Shown here piece after piece: positions 1-7,842 of a DNA stretch of 64,000 nt. A program made the translations under genes and the position numbers. The notes beneath the pieces are model-generated. The model was not told the DNA's origin. It did no database searches and saw only the letters and a program-made list of their open reading frames with translations. The stretch is taken from NCBI GenBank assembly GCA_964344035.1, contig CAYFLK010000002.1, forward strand, positions 79,975 through 143,974, written 5' to 3'. The stretch is from UBA1014 sp964344035. GTDB taxonomy: Bacteria; SAR324; NAC60-12. The first letter of the stretch is position 1; each line of letters starts with the position of its first letter.

Positions 1-86
1 ACCCAGGGGTTGTCCCCGGTCCTGCCTTTCACCTCTTCCCCCAGTTCAATCGCGCGCCGCATGAATCTAGGGTCGTCATCGTTCAT
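1..86 (-). CDS. Deaminase N-terminus, RibD-like (partial, runs off window)
   Basis: Reading the minus strand from an ATG at 86 gives 28 codons that continue past the window edge. The peptide holds 'FMRRAIELGEEV' followed by 'GRTGDNPWV', which resembles the opening helix and the 'NPxVG' segment of the cytidine/deoxycytidylate deaminase fold as found at the start of RibD (riboflavin pyrimidine deaminase). The zinc-binding HAE and PCxxC motifs would lie outside the window, so the family is inferred from the N-terminus only. It is divergent from nothing visible; the next minus-strand gene ends at 164. Confidence 0.55.
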   Translation of the reverse strand, partial: MNDDDPRFMRRAIELGEEVKGRTGDNPW

Positions 87-163
87 CAGAAAACCGGAGA
101 CTGGGTGGAAAGAATGTGGAAACCCGCCCTGCGGGGATGGAGATTTTCAAAAACGCAGTGAAC

Positions 164-775
164 TCAGAAATGCAGCCCGAAACCGGTCATTACATGTTCG
201 GATTTGACCAAAACGCAATCATCCAGACGGGAGTTTGTGCCGTTGACCTTGGCCTGGTACGTGCCAAACTCAAGCTCGTTCATGCGATAACCGGCCAGCA
301 GTTCTCCTCCGAAAAGGGGGATGCCGAGCAGCAAAAAACCGCCCCCTCCCCGGACCTTGTCGGTCACATACTCGGTTCCATTTCTGCTTAGTTCTCCACG
401 TCCGTAGATGCCTTGTCCGTATCCCAGGGTCAGGTTCCACTCCCCACCAAAGGTCAATGAAATATCGAGATTGTCGCTTTGCTCGGAGTGACTGTCTGAA
501 CCAATACTGCCTTTGGTTGTCATTGTAGTAAACCCGAACCCGAACCCGTTTTCGAAAACAAAATACCCGCTGTATCCGGAAGTTGAGAGAGTTTCGTCGG
601 ATTTGTTTTCACCCTGTAAGAGGGTTCCATTTTCATCGGACAGAACCAGGTATCTCAGGCGGGAAAATTCGTCCGCATACAACATGCATGTACCCACTCC
701 GACTACCGGCAGCAACAGCAGCAGGGTGCGTAAAATAAAGAGATGTAATCGGGAAATCATGATTCGCCGGTGCAT
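164..775 (-). CDS. Putative outer-membrane beta-barrel protein, 203 aa
   Basis: I do not recognise a named family. The N-terminus has a basic start and a long hydrophobic run (about residues 9-35) typical of a secretion signal; ATG codons at residues 1 and 6 are both possible starts. The rest is rich in Gly and alternating aromatic/polar residues ('GFGFGFTTMTTKG', 'GYGQGIYGRGEL'), as in beta-barrels, and the last residue is Phe, the usual C-terminal signature of outer-membrane proteins recognised by BamA. It may belong to the same loose group as the 191-residue protein at 6622-7197, although the two are not obviously homologous by eye. Function unknown. Confidence 0.6.
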   Translation of the reverse strand: MHRRIMISRLHLFILRTLLLLLPVVGVGTCMLYADEFSRLRYLVLSDENGTLLQGENKSDETLSTSGYSGYFVFENGFGFGFTTMTTKGSIGSDSHSEQSDNLDISLTFGGEWNLTLGYGQGIYGRGELSRNGTEYVTDKVRGGGGFLLLGIPLFGGELLAGYRMNELEFGTYQAKVNGTNSRLDDCVLVKSEHVMTGFGLHF

Positions 776-858
776 GAACTATCTGTGTACATTGGGGACC
801 GCGTGAGAAAAACATGCAAATTCGGTTCATTTTATTATACACAACATGCTGATTCTAC

Positions 859-1083
859 TCAGCGGCATTCAATCAGGAGGTGAGGATAATGGTCGAAAGG
901 CTGCAAGACGTGAATCCGGTATCCTCCCCTGCAGATCATGTCCGCCTTGCGGAAACAGTTATGTCCACTCGCGCAGGCGACGAGATACTGCATTTCCGTG
1001 CGCGGGTAATTCAATTCAGGTTTCGTGGTGGTGCAACCTGTCAGCAGGACAAAAAGCAGCACGCAATTAAATATTGTGCGCAT
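859..1083 (-). CDS. Small putative lipoprotein, 74 aa
   Basis: The N-terminus 'MRTIFNCVLLFVLLTGC' is a compact lipoprotein signal with a lipobox ending in Cys17, so the mature protein is probably lipid-anchored. The mature part of about 57 residues contains four more Cys, suggesting disulfides in the periplasm. It begins exactly one base downstream of the stop of the EEP-family gene at 1084 and is probably co-transcribed with it. No family recognised. Confidence 0.55.
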   Translation of the reverse strand: MRTIFNCVLLFVLLTGCTTTKPELNYPRTEMQYLVACASGHNCFRKADMICRGGYRIHVLQPFDHYPHLLIECR

Positions 1084-1935
1084 TCATCCCTCCAGTTCAA
1101 GCATGATCGGCTGGTGGTCCGACGCGAACGTTTTCAGGTTGACCTTCATTGTCTTGAGGCGAGAGCGAACGGGGGAGCTGATAAAGAAATAATCCCGACA
1201 ATGCGGTCCTTCTTCCCATTGCTTGTAGTCAAATACTCCGCAGGTTGGATCACGGGGGCTGTCCGGAAAAAGCAACATCCAGGCATCATGCAGGTCCGGA
1301 TATTCAACGGGAAAGCCAGATGTCATTTTTCTGTAGGATAGGCTCTCCGGGGTGAAGTTGAAATCTCCGCACAGTATCATTTCCGGGGGACGTGGGACCT
1401 GCTCGAAAGGCGTGCAGGGCATGTCATGTCCGGGGCGGTAGAACTGCCCGCATGACTCTTCATGCAGTTCACGTAACCGTTGCACCTGGCTCAGCTGCTG
1501 CTGTTCGGAAAAATACTCGAGGTGTGTGTTGACGATGCGGAAAAGCGATCCATCTTGCTCGAGCGTCAACTCCGTCGCCTGCCGCGCCATGAATCGCGCC
1601 TTGGGATCGGGGGGACTGGGGAGTTGATGATAAAGAATCTGTTCCGGGTTGGTGCGGGTCAGTACGAGGTTGCCGAATTGCTTCCGTTTACCGCAGGCTC
1701 TTCCACGCCGGTTATGCACTTGCCCGAAAAAATGCTGATAATCCGGAAACAACTCAGCAAGCTTATCCATTTGGTCTGCTCCTTCGTCGGCACCTGGATC
1801 GTTCCGTGAAACTTCCTGCAGGCAGATCACGTCCACATCGCCGGTTTCCTGGATTGCGGCAGCAATCCGGGCCAGGTCGATTTTACCGTCCACCCCCTTG
1901 CCGTACTGGATGTTCCAGCTCAAAATGCTCCACAT
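1084..1935 (-). CDS. Endonuclease/exonuclease/phosphatase family protein, 283 aa
   Basis: The motifs of the EEP (DNase I / exonuclease III / sphingomyelinase-like) fold appear in order: 'LSWNIQYGKG' (N-terminal strand with metal-side Asn), 'ICLQEVSRND' (catalytic Glu), 'VNTHLEYF', 'CGDFNFTP' (Asp/Asn pair) and the C-terminal 'ASDHQPIML' (catalytic His). The reading frame is open further upstream, but family alignment favours the ATG at 1935 ('MWSILSWNIQ'). The substrate could be nucleic acid, phosphoester or phospholipid; no secretion signal is evident with this start, so a cytoplasmic metal-dependent phosphoesterase is most likely. It is followed directly by the small lipoprotein gene. Confidence 0.8.
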   Translation of the reverse strand: MWSILSWNIQYGKGVDGKIDLARIAAAIQETGDVDVICLQEVSRNDPGADEGADQMDKLAELFPDYQHFFGQVHNRRGRACGKRKQFGNLVLTRTNPEQILYHQLPSPPDPKARFMARQATELTLEQDGSLFRIVNTHLEYFSEQQQLSQVQRLRELHEESCGQFYRPGHDMPCTPFEQVPRPPEMILCGDFNFTPESLSYRKMTSGFPVEYPDLHDAWMLLFPDSPRDPTCGVFDYKQWEEGPHCRDYFFISSPVRSRLKTMKVNLKTFASDHQPIMLELEG

Positions 1936-1955
1936 GCTTCTGCCTTTTAATCTCA

Positions 1956-2553
1956 TTAATGTGCCCAGCCAACACAAAAAAAACACACCGGGCTCAGTTT
2001 GGTATACCTCTGCAATTGATCCATGATCAGGGTGGGAATTTGATGCGTCTTGTTGGAATACACATGCTGCCGTATCTGTTCGGCCAACACCCGATAATCC
2101 GTTACATATTCTCCGCAGCTTTCGATTATTTCTTCTGCAAGGTTGACAATCTGGGCTGACTGGTAGGGTGGCGTTTCGCAAATTGTTTCCAGTTTACTCC
2201 TGATTTCCCTGTCCACTCCCGGCGGAATGGGGTCGGGAACATGCTGGGAGGTGTCGTCAGTGATCTCGTGCTGGAGGTACATCCTGAGCACCGGGTACAA
2301 TTTTGCAAAATCGAGTGGTTTGATCAGGTAGTCCGTTGCACCTGAGTCAAAGGCCAGTTCCTGCTGTTCAAGAAACGCGTCAGCAGAGAAAGCAATGATA
2401 GGGTCATCAGGGTTTTCAGCAGAACGTCGGATGCGGCGGATTGCCTCCAGACCATCTATTACCGGCAGGTGCATGTCCATCAGTATCAGGTCGGGATTAA
2501 ATGTGCGGGCTTCCTCTACGCCGTTCAGACCGTCCGCGGCAATTTTGATGTCA
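1956..2553 (-). pseudogene. Response-regulator receiver remnant lacking its N-terminus
   Basis: The frame reads 'DIKIAADGLNGVEEA', 'DLILMDMHLPVIDG' (phospho-acceptor Asp), 'PIIAFSAD' (Thr/Ser switch region) and 'DYLIKPLDF' (conserved Lys), so most of a CheY-like receiver is present. The first strand and the acidic DD pair that bind Mg are missing: upstream of about 2553 the sequence changes to a fragment of a different gene in another frame, with no plausible start. The first in-frame ATG (2480) falls at the phospho-acceptor. A Lys/Arg/Glu-rich tail of about 100 residues follows the receiver. I infer a gene beheaded by recombination and probably non-functional. Confidence 0.7.
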
Positions 2554-2790
2554 AGGTGCGCGCGCTGGTGTCCCTGTCGAAGCGGAGCCAGCGTCCGACG
2601 GCTTCGAAAGCGAGGCCGATGCCGCTCAGATTGAACTCGATGCCCAAACCTAAATACGCGCCCTGTACACTTAAAACTCGAAGGCTTCCATTGGAGAAAA
2701 CTCGTTTCCTGAAACCCTTAAGCGTGTAAACGACATTTCCCCTTCCCGTGGAAAGAGTTTTGTCTCCAGCCCCACTTTACGCACTTCAAT
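2554..2790 (-). pseudogene. Decayed partial copy of the barrel gene at 6622-7197
   Basis: These 237 bases align end to end with 6663-6900, in the same orientation, with about 27 differences by eye (roughly 89 percent identity) and a one-base deletion near 2697 that breaks the frame. No start, signal peptide or C-terminus remains. Homology stops exactly at the stop codon of the DUF3299 gene (2791) on one side and at the truncated receiver on the other. With the intact gene it forms direct repeats bracketing the zinc operon, pointing to an old duplication or recombination event. Confidence 0.8.
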
Positions 2791-3246
2791 TCACTCATAA
2801 AAAACTACTTTCTCTCCCTGTATCAGAAAACTGGATTCGGTTTCGTAGATCATTTCCCCTCCCACCATGAATTCACCGATCTCAAGTACGCCATAGAGCC
2901 AGATCGCATCAAGCAAATATTCAAAGGGAACCGGTTCTTTCATTTTGACAAAAATCACCTGGTTCGGCGGAGGTGGAGGAACATGGATGCACATCCCAAA
3001 AACCGGAACTAGCAGGAATTCGCTGATGTAGTCAAAACCGGCATCACCTTCGATGGGGACGGCATAACCTGGAATTTTGACGGGTTTTCCTATCAGTTTC
3101 TTCAGCTCAAGAGGCATTTCTCCGGTTTTCACGTTAAGCTGCCGTAATTGTCTCCAGCTGATTTCCCGGGTGTCGAAAATCGACCCGAGGGATTCAGAAC
3201 TGAAAAACAATAACAGCAGCAGTAAAAGGATTATCCGGTTAGACAT
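2791..3246 (-). CDS. DUF3299 family periplasmic protein, 151 aa
   Basis: The N-terminus is a clear signal peptide (hydrophobic residues 5-17, 'SSESLGS' cleavage region). The body contains 'YAVPIEGD' and the hallmark 'GMCIHVPPPPPNQVI', in which Cys and His precede a proline run as in DUF3299 proteins. Family members typically sit at the end of ABC-transporter operons of the ZrgA/LolD type, as here, 16 bases after the permease. The Cys/His pair is a candidate metal site. I infer a periplasmic accessory of the zinc-responsive system; its biochemical role is not known to me. Confidence 0.75.
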   Translation of the reverse strand: MSNRIILLLLLLLFFSSESLGSIFDTREISWRQLRQLNVKTGEMPLELKKLIGKPVKIPGYAVPIEGDAGFDYISEFLLVPVFGMCIHVPPPPPNQVIFVKMKEPVPFEYLLDAIWLYGVLEIGEFMVGGEMIYETESSFLIQGEKVVFYE

Positions 3247-3262
3247 GTTTAATGATCTTTAT

Positions 3263-4519
3263 TCAGAGTCTTATGCTCATTCCATCAGCCAGAGACTGTC
3301 GGTAAGCCCGATAGGCAGGAAAGGCACCCATCAGCATACCTGCGATGGTGATTGTGGCCAGGACATTATAATCCTGAATCCCGGGAGGCGTCAAAGGAAG
3401 AAAAAACCCCAGCCTGGTTTGCAGTACAGGTTGGGCGAAGAACAGGAGTATGTAAAGCAACAGCATGCCGGTGGTGATACCGCTCAGTGTGAGTAAAAGT
3501 GCCTCCCCGATGAGCAATCCTGAGATTGTACCTGGACCGGCTCCCACCGAGCGCAGGATTGCCATCTCCCGTCTACGCTCGTTCAGTCCGGAAAGGAGGG
3601 CGGTCATCAACCCGAGGAGACCTGCCAGCACGACAAAACCGCTGATTATGCGCAGTCCGGTTTCCGCTGTGCGCAGCAGTTCCCACAGTTCCTGAAGCGC
3701 GGCCCCGGGAAGGATGGCGCTCAAGGGTTCCTCATGGTAAGTGTTCACCTCACGCTGCAGACTGAAGGCATGGATTTTCGAGCGAAGTCCCACCAGAAAA
3801 GCTGTGATGGCCTCGGGGGTGAGATCCCGCTTGAGCACATCCTCGGTATCGAGGCTGTCATCCTCCATCGGCGGGACCCCGCTTTCCCAATCGATGTGCA
3901 TGGCAGTGATGCCTTCCAGGCTGACATGAACCGTCTGGTCCACCGGGGTGCCCGTAGGCGCGAGAATACCGACCACGGTGAACGGCCGGTCTTCGTGCTT
4001 GAGAAACGAACTGCTTCCGGTTCCATGGGAAACAATGATCGGATCATGCAAACGGTACTCGAGCTTGCGAGCCGCTTCGGCCCCAAGCACTGCGTCAAAC
4101 ACCCCGGAAAAAGGTTTTCCTTCTGAGAATTTTAGACGCTGACGGTTCCCGTATCGGAAGAGTGTGAAATAATCGAGATTGGTCCCCAACACGCGATACC
4201 CATGATGGGAATCCCCGAGAGAAAACGGGATGGTCCAACGAACCCGTGAATGGTTTTTGAAATCCTGGTAACTCTCCCAGGTGAGGTTGTTGGGGGCATT
4301 GCCCATCCTGAACACCGAATACAGGAGAAGTTGGAGAGATCCTCCCCGGGCTCCGACGATAAGGTCTGTTCCGGAAACCGCGCTGGAAAAACTGGTACGG
4401 ATACCTTTCCGGATCTGCTCCACTCCAATCAACAGGGCAACACTGATGGCAATGGAAAAAAGCGTGAGCAGCGCTGTCCCTTTTCGATTCCAGAGGCTTT
4501 TCGCAATCAGGTTGATCAT
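3263..4519 (-). CDS. FtsX/MacB-type ABC transporter permease, 418 aa
   Basis: The topology is that of FtsX-like permeases: one N-terminal membrane helix (about residues 14-35), a periplasmic domain of about 240 residues, then three C-terminal helices (about 290-310, 335-360, 390-410). 'LNERRREMAILRSVGA' just before the second helix is the conserved coupling segment of this family. The stop of the ATPase gene overlaps its start by four bases (ATGA type), so the two are translationally coupled. In the Zur-linked operon it would form the membrane part of an ATP-driven exporter or mechanotransmitter that works with the ZrgA-like protein. Confidence 0.8.
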   Translation of the reverse strand: MINLIAKSLWNRKGTALLTLFSIAISVALLIGVEQIRKGIRTSFSSAVSGTDLIVGARGGSLQLLLYSVFRMGNAPNNLTWESYQDFKNHSRVRWTIPFSLGDSHHGYRVLGTNLDYFTLFRYGNRQRLKFSEGKPFSGVFDAVLGAEAARKLEYRLHDPIIVSHGTGSSSFLKHEDRPFTVVGILAPTGTPVDQTVHVSLEGITAMHIDWESGVPPMEDDSLDTEDVLKRDLTPEAITAFLVGLRSKIHAFSLQREVNTYHEEPLSAILPGAALQELWELLRTAETGLRIISGFVVLAGLLGLMTALLSGLNERRREMAILRSVGAGPGTISGLLIGEALLLTLSGITTGMLLLYILLFFAQPVLQTRLGFFLPLTPPGIQDYNVLATITIAGMLMGAFPAYRAYRQSLADGMSIRL

Positions 4520-5241
4520 GCCGCCTCCAAACCCGGAACCCTGTTGATTTGAGGAAGGGAAAGACTCCTTCCGAAGAACCGATTCAGTTCCGTGTCATGA
4601 CTGACAAAGAGCAGGGCACTCCCTGCATTGTCGCATTCGGCAAAAAGCAGATTGAGGAAAACTTCCCTTAGGTCAGCGTCGAGGGCGGAGGTCGGTTCAT
4701 CGGCAATCACCAACTCAGGCCTGCCGATGAGAGCCCTGGCCGCGGCAACGCGCTGCTGCTGACCGACACTTAATTCCACCACTGGACGTCCCTCATTGAG
4801 CGGTTCGGATAGTCCCAATGCCGAAAGCAGCCTGCGGACCTCTTCGGTCCGTTTCTCCTCATTCTCACCTGTCCTTTCGGCACGTTCCCTGGAAAATCGG
4901 AGTGGGAGCATGACGTTTTCTTCGAGTGAAAGATAAGGAAGCAGGTTGAAAAGCTGAAAGATAAAACCAAGGTGAGCAACCCGAAAGGCATCCCTGCGGG
5001 CACGGGAGAGGCTTTTCAGTTCCTCTCCGAGCACCCTGAGGCTGCCGGATTCTGCCACCAGGATGCCCCCAACCAGGGAGAGCAGGGTTGATTTGCCACT
5101 GCCGCTCGGCCCCTGAAGAAAGACACGTTCTCCATGATCGATCTTCAGTTCGAGAAGATCGATGGTTGCCCGTTCTTTGTTGGGCCAGCGGAAACGCACA
5201 TCCTTCATTTCCAGTACTGCTTCAGTCATCTTCAGCGCCAA
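4516..5241 (-). CDS. LolD/DevA-type ABC transporter ATPase, 241 aa
   Basis: Walker A 'GPSGSGKST' (about residues 40-48), Q-loop region 'LGFIFQLFNLLPYLS', signature 'LSVGQQQRVAAARAL', Walker B 'LVIADEPTSALD' and the switch 'FVSHD' are all present in the order of the LolD/MacB/DevA ATPase group. The signature has Val in place of the second Gly (LSVGQ), a common variant in this group. It overlaps the ZrgA-like gene by ten bases and the permease by four, so all three are one transcription unit. It should power the partner permease. Confidence 0.85.
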   Translation of the reverse strand: MALKMTEAVLEMKDVRFRWPNKERATIDLLELKIDHGERVFLQGPSGSGKSTLLSLVGGILVAESGSLRVLGEELKSLSRARRDAFRVAHLGFIFQLFNLLPYLSLEENVMLPLRFSRERAERTGENEEKRTEEVRRLLSALGLSEPLNEGRPVVELSVGQQQRVAAARALIGRPELVIADEPTSALDADLREVFLNLLFAECDNAGSALLFVSHDTELNRFFGRSLSLPQINRVPGLEAA

Positions 5242-5855
5242 CCGCGGATCCGACCATCACGTTTTTCAATCTCCATCGCACCCTGACGGTCTCCCACGAT
5301 CCACTGCACCCGGATCTCTTCGATACGAGGAAAAACTTTCATCATGCTGGTTTGCACCGAATCTAGATCATCCGCGTGACGGCAGTTCCAGAGGTAGCTT
5401 GCATGAAATTCCGAATGGACTTCTTCCCCGTGCTTATCATGATCTCCCTCCTTGTCACGGTCGTAATCTTTTTCAGATTTGCTTTCATCATGGCCGTCTC
5501 CGTGTTCATGTTGCTCTCCTTCATGATGTTCACCCTCTACTGAAAAAAGGGTCTGCGAAACCTTGATCCCAACCGGTATACACTCCGCTTCATCAGGAAT
5601 CCAGAATAGGTTTGAGGGATTGGAAAGGGTTGCTATAGCTTTGGCGAACACCTCACGGTCCTTGTTTGCTTCCGGAAAATGTTCAAAACCGACCAGGCTG
5701 TTGGAGGGCACTTCGAATTCCAGCTGCAGCTTTTTTCCTTCCATGGCCATCATGACATTGGCGGCACCGTGTTCATGAGCATCGAGTTGGCGGCTTTGGG
5801 CATAAATTTGTAGGGGCAGGAACAGACCTGCCAGAACTAAAAGGATGTAATGCAT
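5232..5855 (-). CDS. zrgA: ZrgA-like (DUF2796) zinc-associated periplasmic protein
   Basis: The chosen ATG (5855) gives a signal peptide ending near 'LQIYAQS', followed by 'LDAHEHGAANVMMAM', the DUF2796 opening motif, and a central His/Asp/Glu-rich stretch (about residues 107-145, repeated HEG/DHD/HGE units) suited to metal binding. The C-terminal part has a conserved 'SYLWNCRH'. DUF2796 proteins include ZrgA of a Zur-regulated zinc-related ABC system in Vibrio; here too the ATPase, permease and DUF3299 genes follow, and a Zur box lies upstream of the operon. I infer a periplasmic zinc-binding component. The upstream frame is open but lacks a better start. Confidence 0.75.
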   Translation of the reverse strand: MHYILLVLAGLFLPLQIYAQSRQLDAHEHGAANVMMAMEGKKLQLEFEVPSNSLVGFEHFPEANKDREVFAKAIATLSNPSNLFWIPDEAECIPVGIKVSQTLFSVEGEHHEGEQHEHGDGHDESKSEKDYDRDKEGDHDKHGEEVHSEFHASYLWNCRHADDLDSVQTSMMKVFPRIEEIRVQWIVGDRQGAMEIEKRDGRIRGWR

Positions 5856-5896
5856 TTTGATCAATTTTTGTTTGAATTTAAAAAAAAAGGTTCTTC

Positions 5897-6250
5897 TCAA
5901 ACTACAAACAAAGGTGGAGCGCGGGTAGAATGGTAGTAGTCGGATAAGATTCCTTTGGAAAAGCAATCGAGCGAGAAAAATTCAAAGGTAATGGGAAAAT
6001 TGAAAAGGATCGAATATTCCAGAATTGCTGGGGAAGATTCCTGATTGATTAAATTAAAAGTATGAATCTCCTCCCCCGATTCCGGAGTATTCATGGGAGG
6101 ATGTGAATGTTCCGGATCGGTGCATTGAATCAGAGCAAGATCCGCAAATGCTTTTCGAACCGGCCTGTTAATCACCCACTGAGAAAAAAATCCCAGGAAC
6201 ACAAAGATGATTATCAGAAATGATACAAACGCTTGTCTGGCATGCAACAT
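5897..6250 (-). CDS. Hypothetical single-span protein, first gene of the zinc operon
   Basis: A 117-residue protein of no family known to me. Residues 8-27 form one membrane helix or uncleaved signal; the following segment carries 'CTDPEHSHPPMN' and further His/Glu/Cys residues that could bind a metal. Its ATG is 16 bases from the Zur box and the ZrgA-like gene starts 41 bases after its stop, so it is the promoter-proximal gene of the operon. Because its position and regulation are shared with zinc genes, a role in zinc binding or delivery is plausible but unproven. Coding status rests on position, signal-like N-terminus and lack of competing frames. Confidence 0.55.
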   Translation of the reverse strand: MLHARQAFVSFLIIIFVFLGFFSQWVINRPVRKAFADLALIQCTDPEHSHPPMNTPESGEEIHTFNLINQESSPAILEYSILFNFPITFEFFSLDCFSKGILSDYYHSTRAPPLFVV

Positions 6251-6265
6251 CAGAATCTGTAGAAT

Positions 6266-6288
6266 GAAATGTTATAATGTAACATTAT
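6266..6288 (-). promoter_or_regulatory. Zur box upstream of the zinc operon
   Basis: The 23 bases read GAAATGTTATAATGTAACAT plus TAT, an almost perfect match to the gammaproteobacterial Zur operator (GAAATGTTATANTATAACATTTC), with dyad symmetry around ATAAT. It lies just upstream of the first operon gene. On the minus strand a TTGAAA at 6312-6307 is followed after 17 bases by AATAAT (6289-6284), so the operator would cover a sigma70 -10 region. This predicts repression by zinc-loaded Zur and induction under zinc starvation. Confidence 0.8.
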
Positions 6289-6621
6289 TAATGTATAATG
6301 GTTTGTTTTCAAGAACTTTTTTTGAAACTGTCAAGATCCGCAGTTTCAAGAAGGCACATTTCCTTTTCCAGACAAAGCGGAAACTTGTCCCACTCCCCGG
6401 CAAGAAGCTCATAGCCGCCGGTGAGTTCACCAAACGAAGGGAGCAACAGCAGCTATCCTGCTAATTGGAGTGAGGAAACGATGTTTCAAGTAAATAAAGA
6501 AATCCGTAAGGCAATCCCGTCAACATGTTTATTCCCGACATTATGTTTAGGAAAAAGCATGTACATTCATCGGAATTGTCGCACTTGGGGATTTTCGGTT
6601 ACGTTCTGAACCGCTAAGTCT

Positions 6622-7197
6622 TCAAATGAACTTATAGAAGTGGACGCCGATAGAAGGCGAGTAGGTGCGCACGCTGGTGTCCCTGTCGAAGCTGAGCCAG
6701 CGTCCTGCGGCCTCGAAAGCCAGGCCGATGCCGCTCAGATTGAACTCGATGCCCAAACCCAAATATGCACCCCGTCCACTTAAAACTCCAAGACTGCCGT
6801 TGGAGATGAACTCGTTTCCGGAAACCCCGAAGCGCGTAAACAATATTCCTCCTTCCCATGGAAAGAGTTTCGTCTCCAGCCCCACTTTACGCACTTCAAT
6901 CTTCTCTCCTAGCTGACCGGTTGCATCCGCTTCCTTTTCATCGGCGAAAATGATGCTGTAGGAGATCCCGAATGAATAATCAAACGGGGATTCCCACCAG
7001 ATATTGATATTTGGCCCCAATCCCTGGTAGCGGGCGTCTATTCCATGACGATCGGAGCTGATCCAGACAGTGTCGAAGTGTTCGCGGGCACGCATCTTCA
7101 ACCGGGCGCTGAATGCCAAGGATGGATACAGGACCAGAAATGCCAGCAACAATGCTGTACAAAACTGATAAATGGGATTTTTCGTGAAACGATTCAC
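6622..7197 (-). CDS. Putative outer-membrane beta-barrel protein, 191 aa
   Basis: A signal peptide (hydrophobic residues 11-29, ending '...LAFSA') precedes a sequence of alternating polar and aromatic residues with Gly-rich turns ('GRGAYLGLGIEFNLSGIGLAFEAAG'), typical of small 8-strand barrels. The C-terminus '...GVHFYKFI' ends in hydrophobic/aromatic residues. Residues about 100-178 correspond to the decayed copy at 2554-2790. It lies upstream of and in the same orientation as the zinc operon but before the Zur-box promoter, so it is probably a separate unit. No specific function recognised. Confidence 0.65.
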   Translation of the reverse strand: MNRFTKNPIYQFCTALLLAFLVLYPSLAFSARLKMRAREHFDTVWISSDRHGIDARYQGLGPNINIWWESPFDYSFGISYSIIFADEKEADATGQLGEKIEVRKVGLETKLFPWEGGILFTRFGVSGNEFISNGSLGVLSGRGAYLGLGIEFNLSGIGLAFEAAGRWLSFDRDTSVRTYSPSIGVHFYKFI

Positions 7198-7343
7198 GAG
7201 CAGAAATATATTGTCTCGAATGTTGATCTGATGGCAGTGCCAGCGGACACTGAATTGGGGAGGATAACAGGATTGTCCGCGCTTCTCCAGCCTGGAAAAC
7301 CGCGGACGGATGTGAGTGAATGCAAAGTGTGCTGTTTCAGGAC

Positions 7344-7520
7344 TCAGAACAATTCCGAATCCTTGACTTCCGCCATCTCCAGCATTTCTTCAGAGAGCAG
7401 ATAGTCTTTGCCCAACACAGGTTCTCCCGCAATGTGATCGATCCGCTTGACAGACCCCCCTTTTTCGAGAAACCGTTTCATTGCTTCATTTACCTGATCA
7501 CGAGTGATTTCCATATTCAT
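7344..7520 (-). CDS. Small conserved-looking protein, 58 aa
   Basis: The frame begins 'MNMEITRDQVNEAMKRF' with an excellent AGGAGG five bases before the ATG at 7520; a second ATG two codons later is also possible. The motif 'FLEKGGSVKRI' resembles the 'FLxxGGxVxxI' segment seen in several small soluble bacterial proteins, but I cannot name a family. There is no signal peptide or membrane segment; the C-terminal half is acidic and helical. It stands alone between the barrel gene and the divergent TrpC-like gene. Confidence 0.55.
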   Translation of the reverse strand: MNMEITRDQVNEAMKRFLEKGGSVKRIDHIAGEPVLGKDYLLSEEMLEMAEVKDSELF

Positions 7521-7842
7521 TGATTCCTCCTGGAACGTGATGTGTGAAAACACTCTAGCTTGTTGCAAATCACGGACCATTTTAAAAATTCAAAGATTTC
7601 ATTGGCTTCTCCCTGAAGCCGGGAATGGTGGATATAACCCCACCGGGTTTTTCTCCGGAAAAAAGGGCAATCCCGATTCCTGAATTTCCCGCAAACAACT
7701 CATGATGGCATTGAGTTCGCATCGTTTCCGCATTACAGTCTTTTCAAGTTATGAATAAGAGCACGCTGAAATATCGGAATAACCGAAATTCGTATCAACA
7801 ACAGTGTTGCTGCATAAACAGTAACTTTGGCACACTGAACGC

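Noticed and set aside
118..136. CCCGC-CCT-GCGGG hairpin after the barrel gene on the minus strand, as a terminator
   Set aside because: The stem is only five pairs and is followed by only three T, so it is too weak to call.
5897..5966. Longer N-terminus for the ZrgA-like protein, starting at 5966
   Set aside because: It would overlap the upstream gene and precede the clear signal peptide with a basic, Phe-rich stretch; the ATG at 5855 is better.
6421..6609. 62-codon plus-strand frame between the Zur-box region and the barrel gene
   Set aside because: Poor start context and composition unlike neighbouring genes; no family resemblance.
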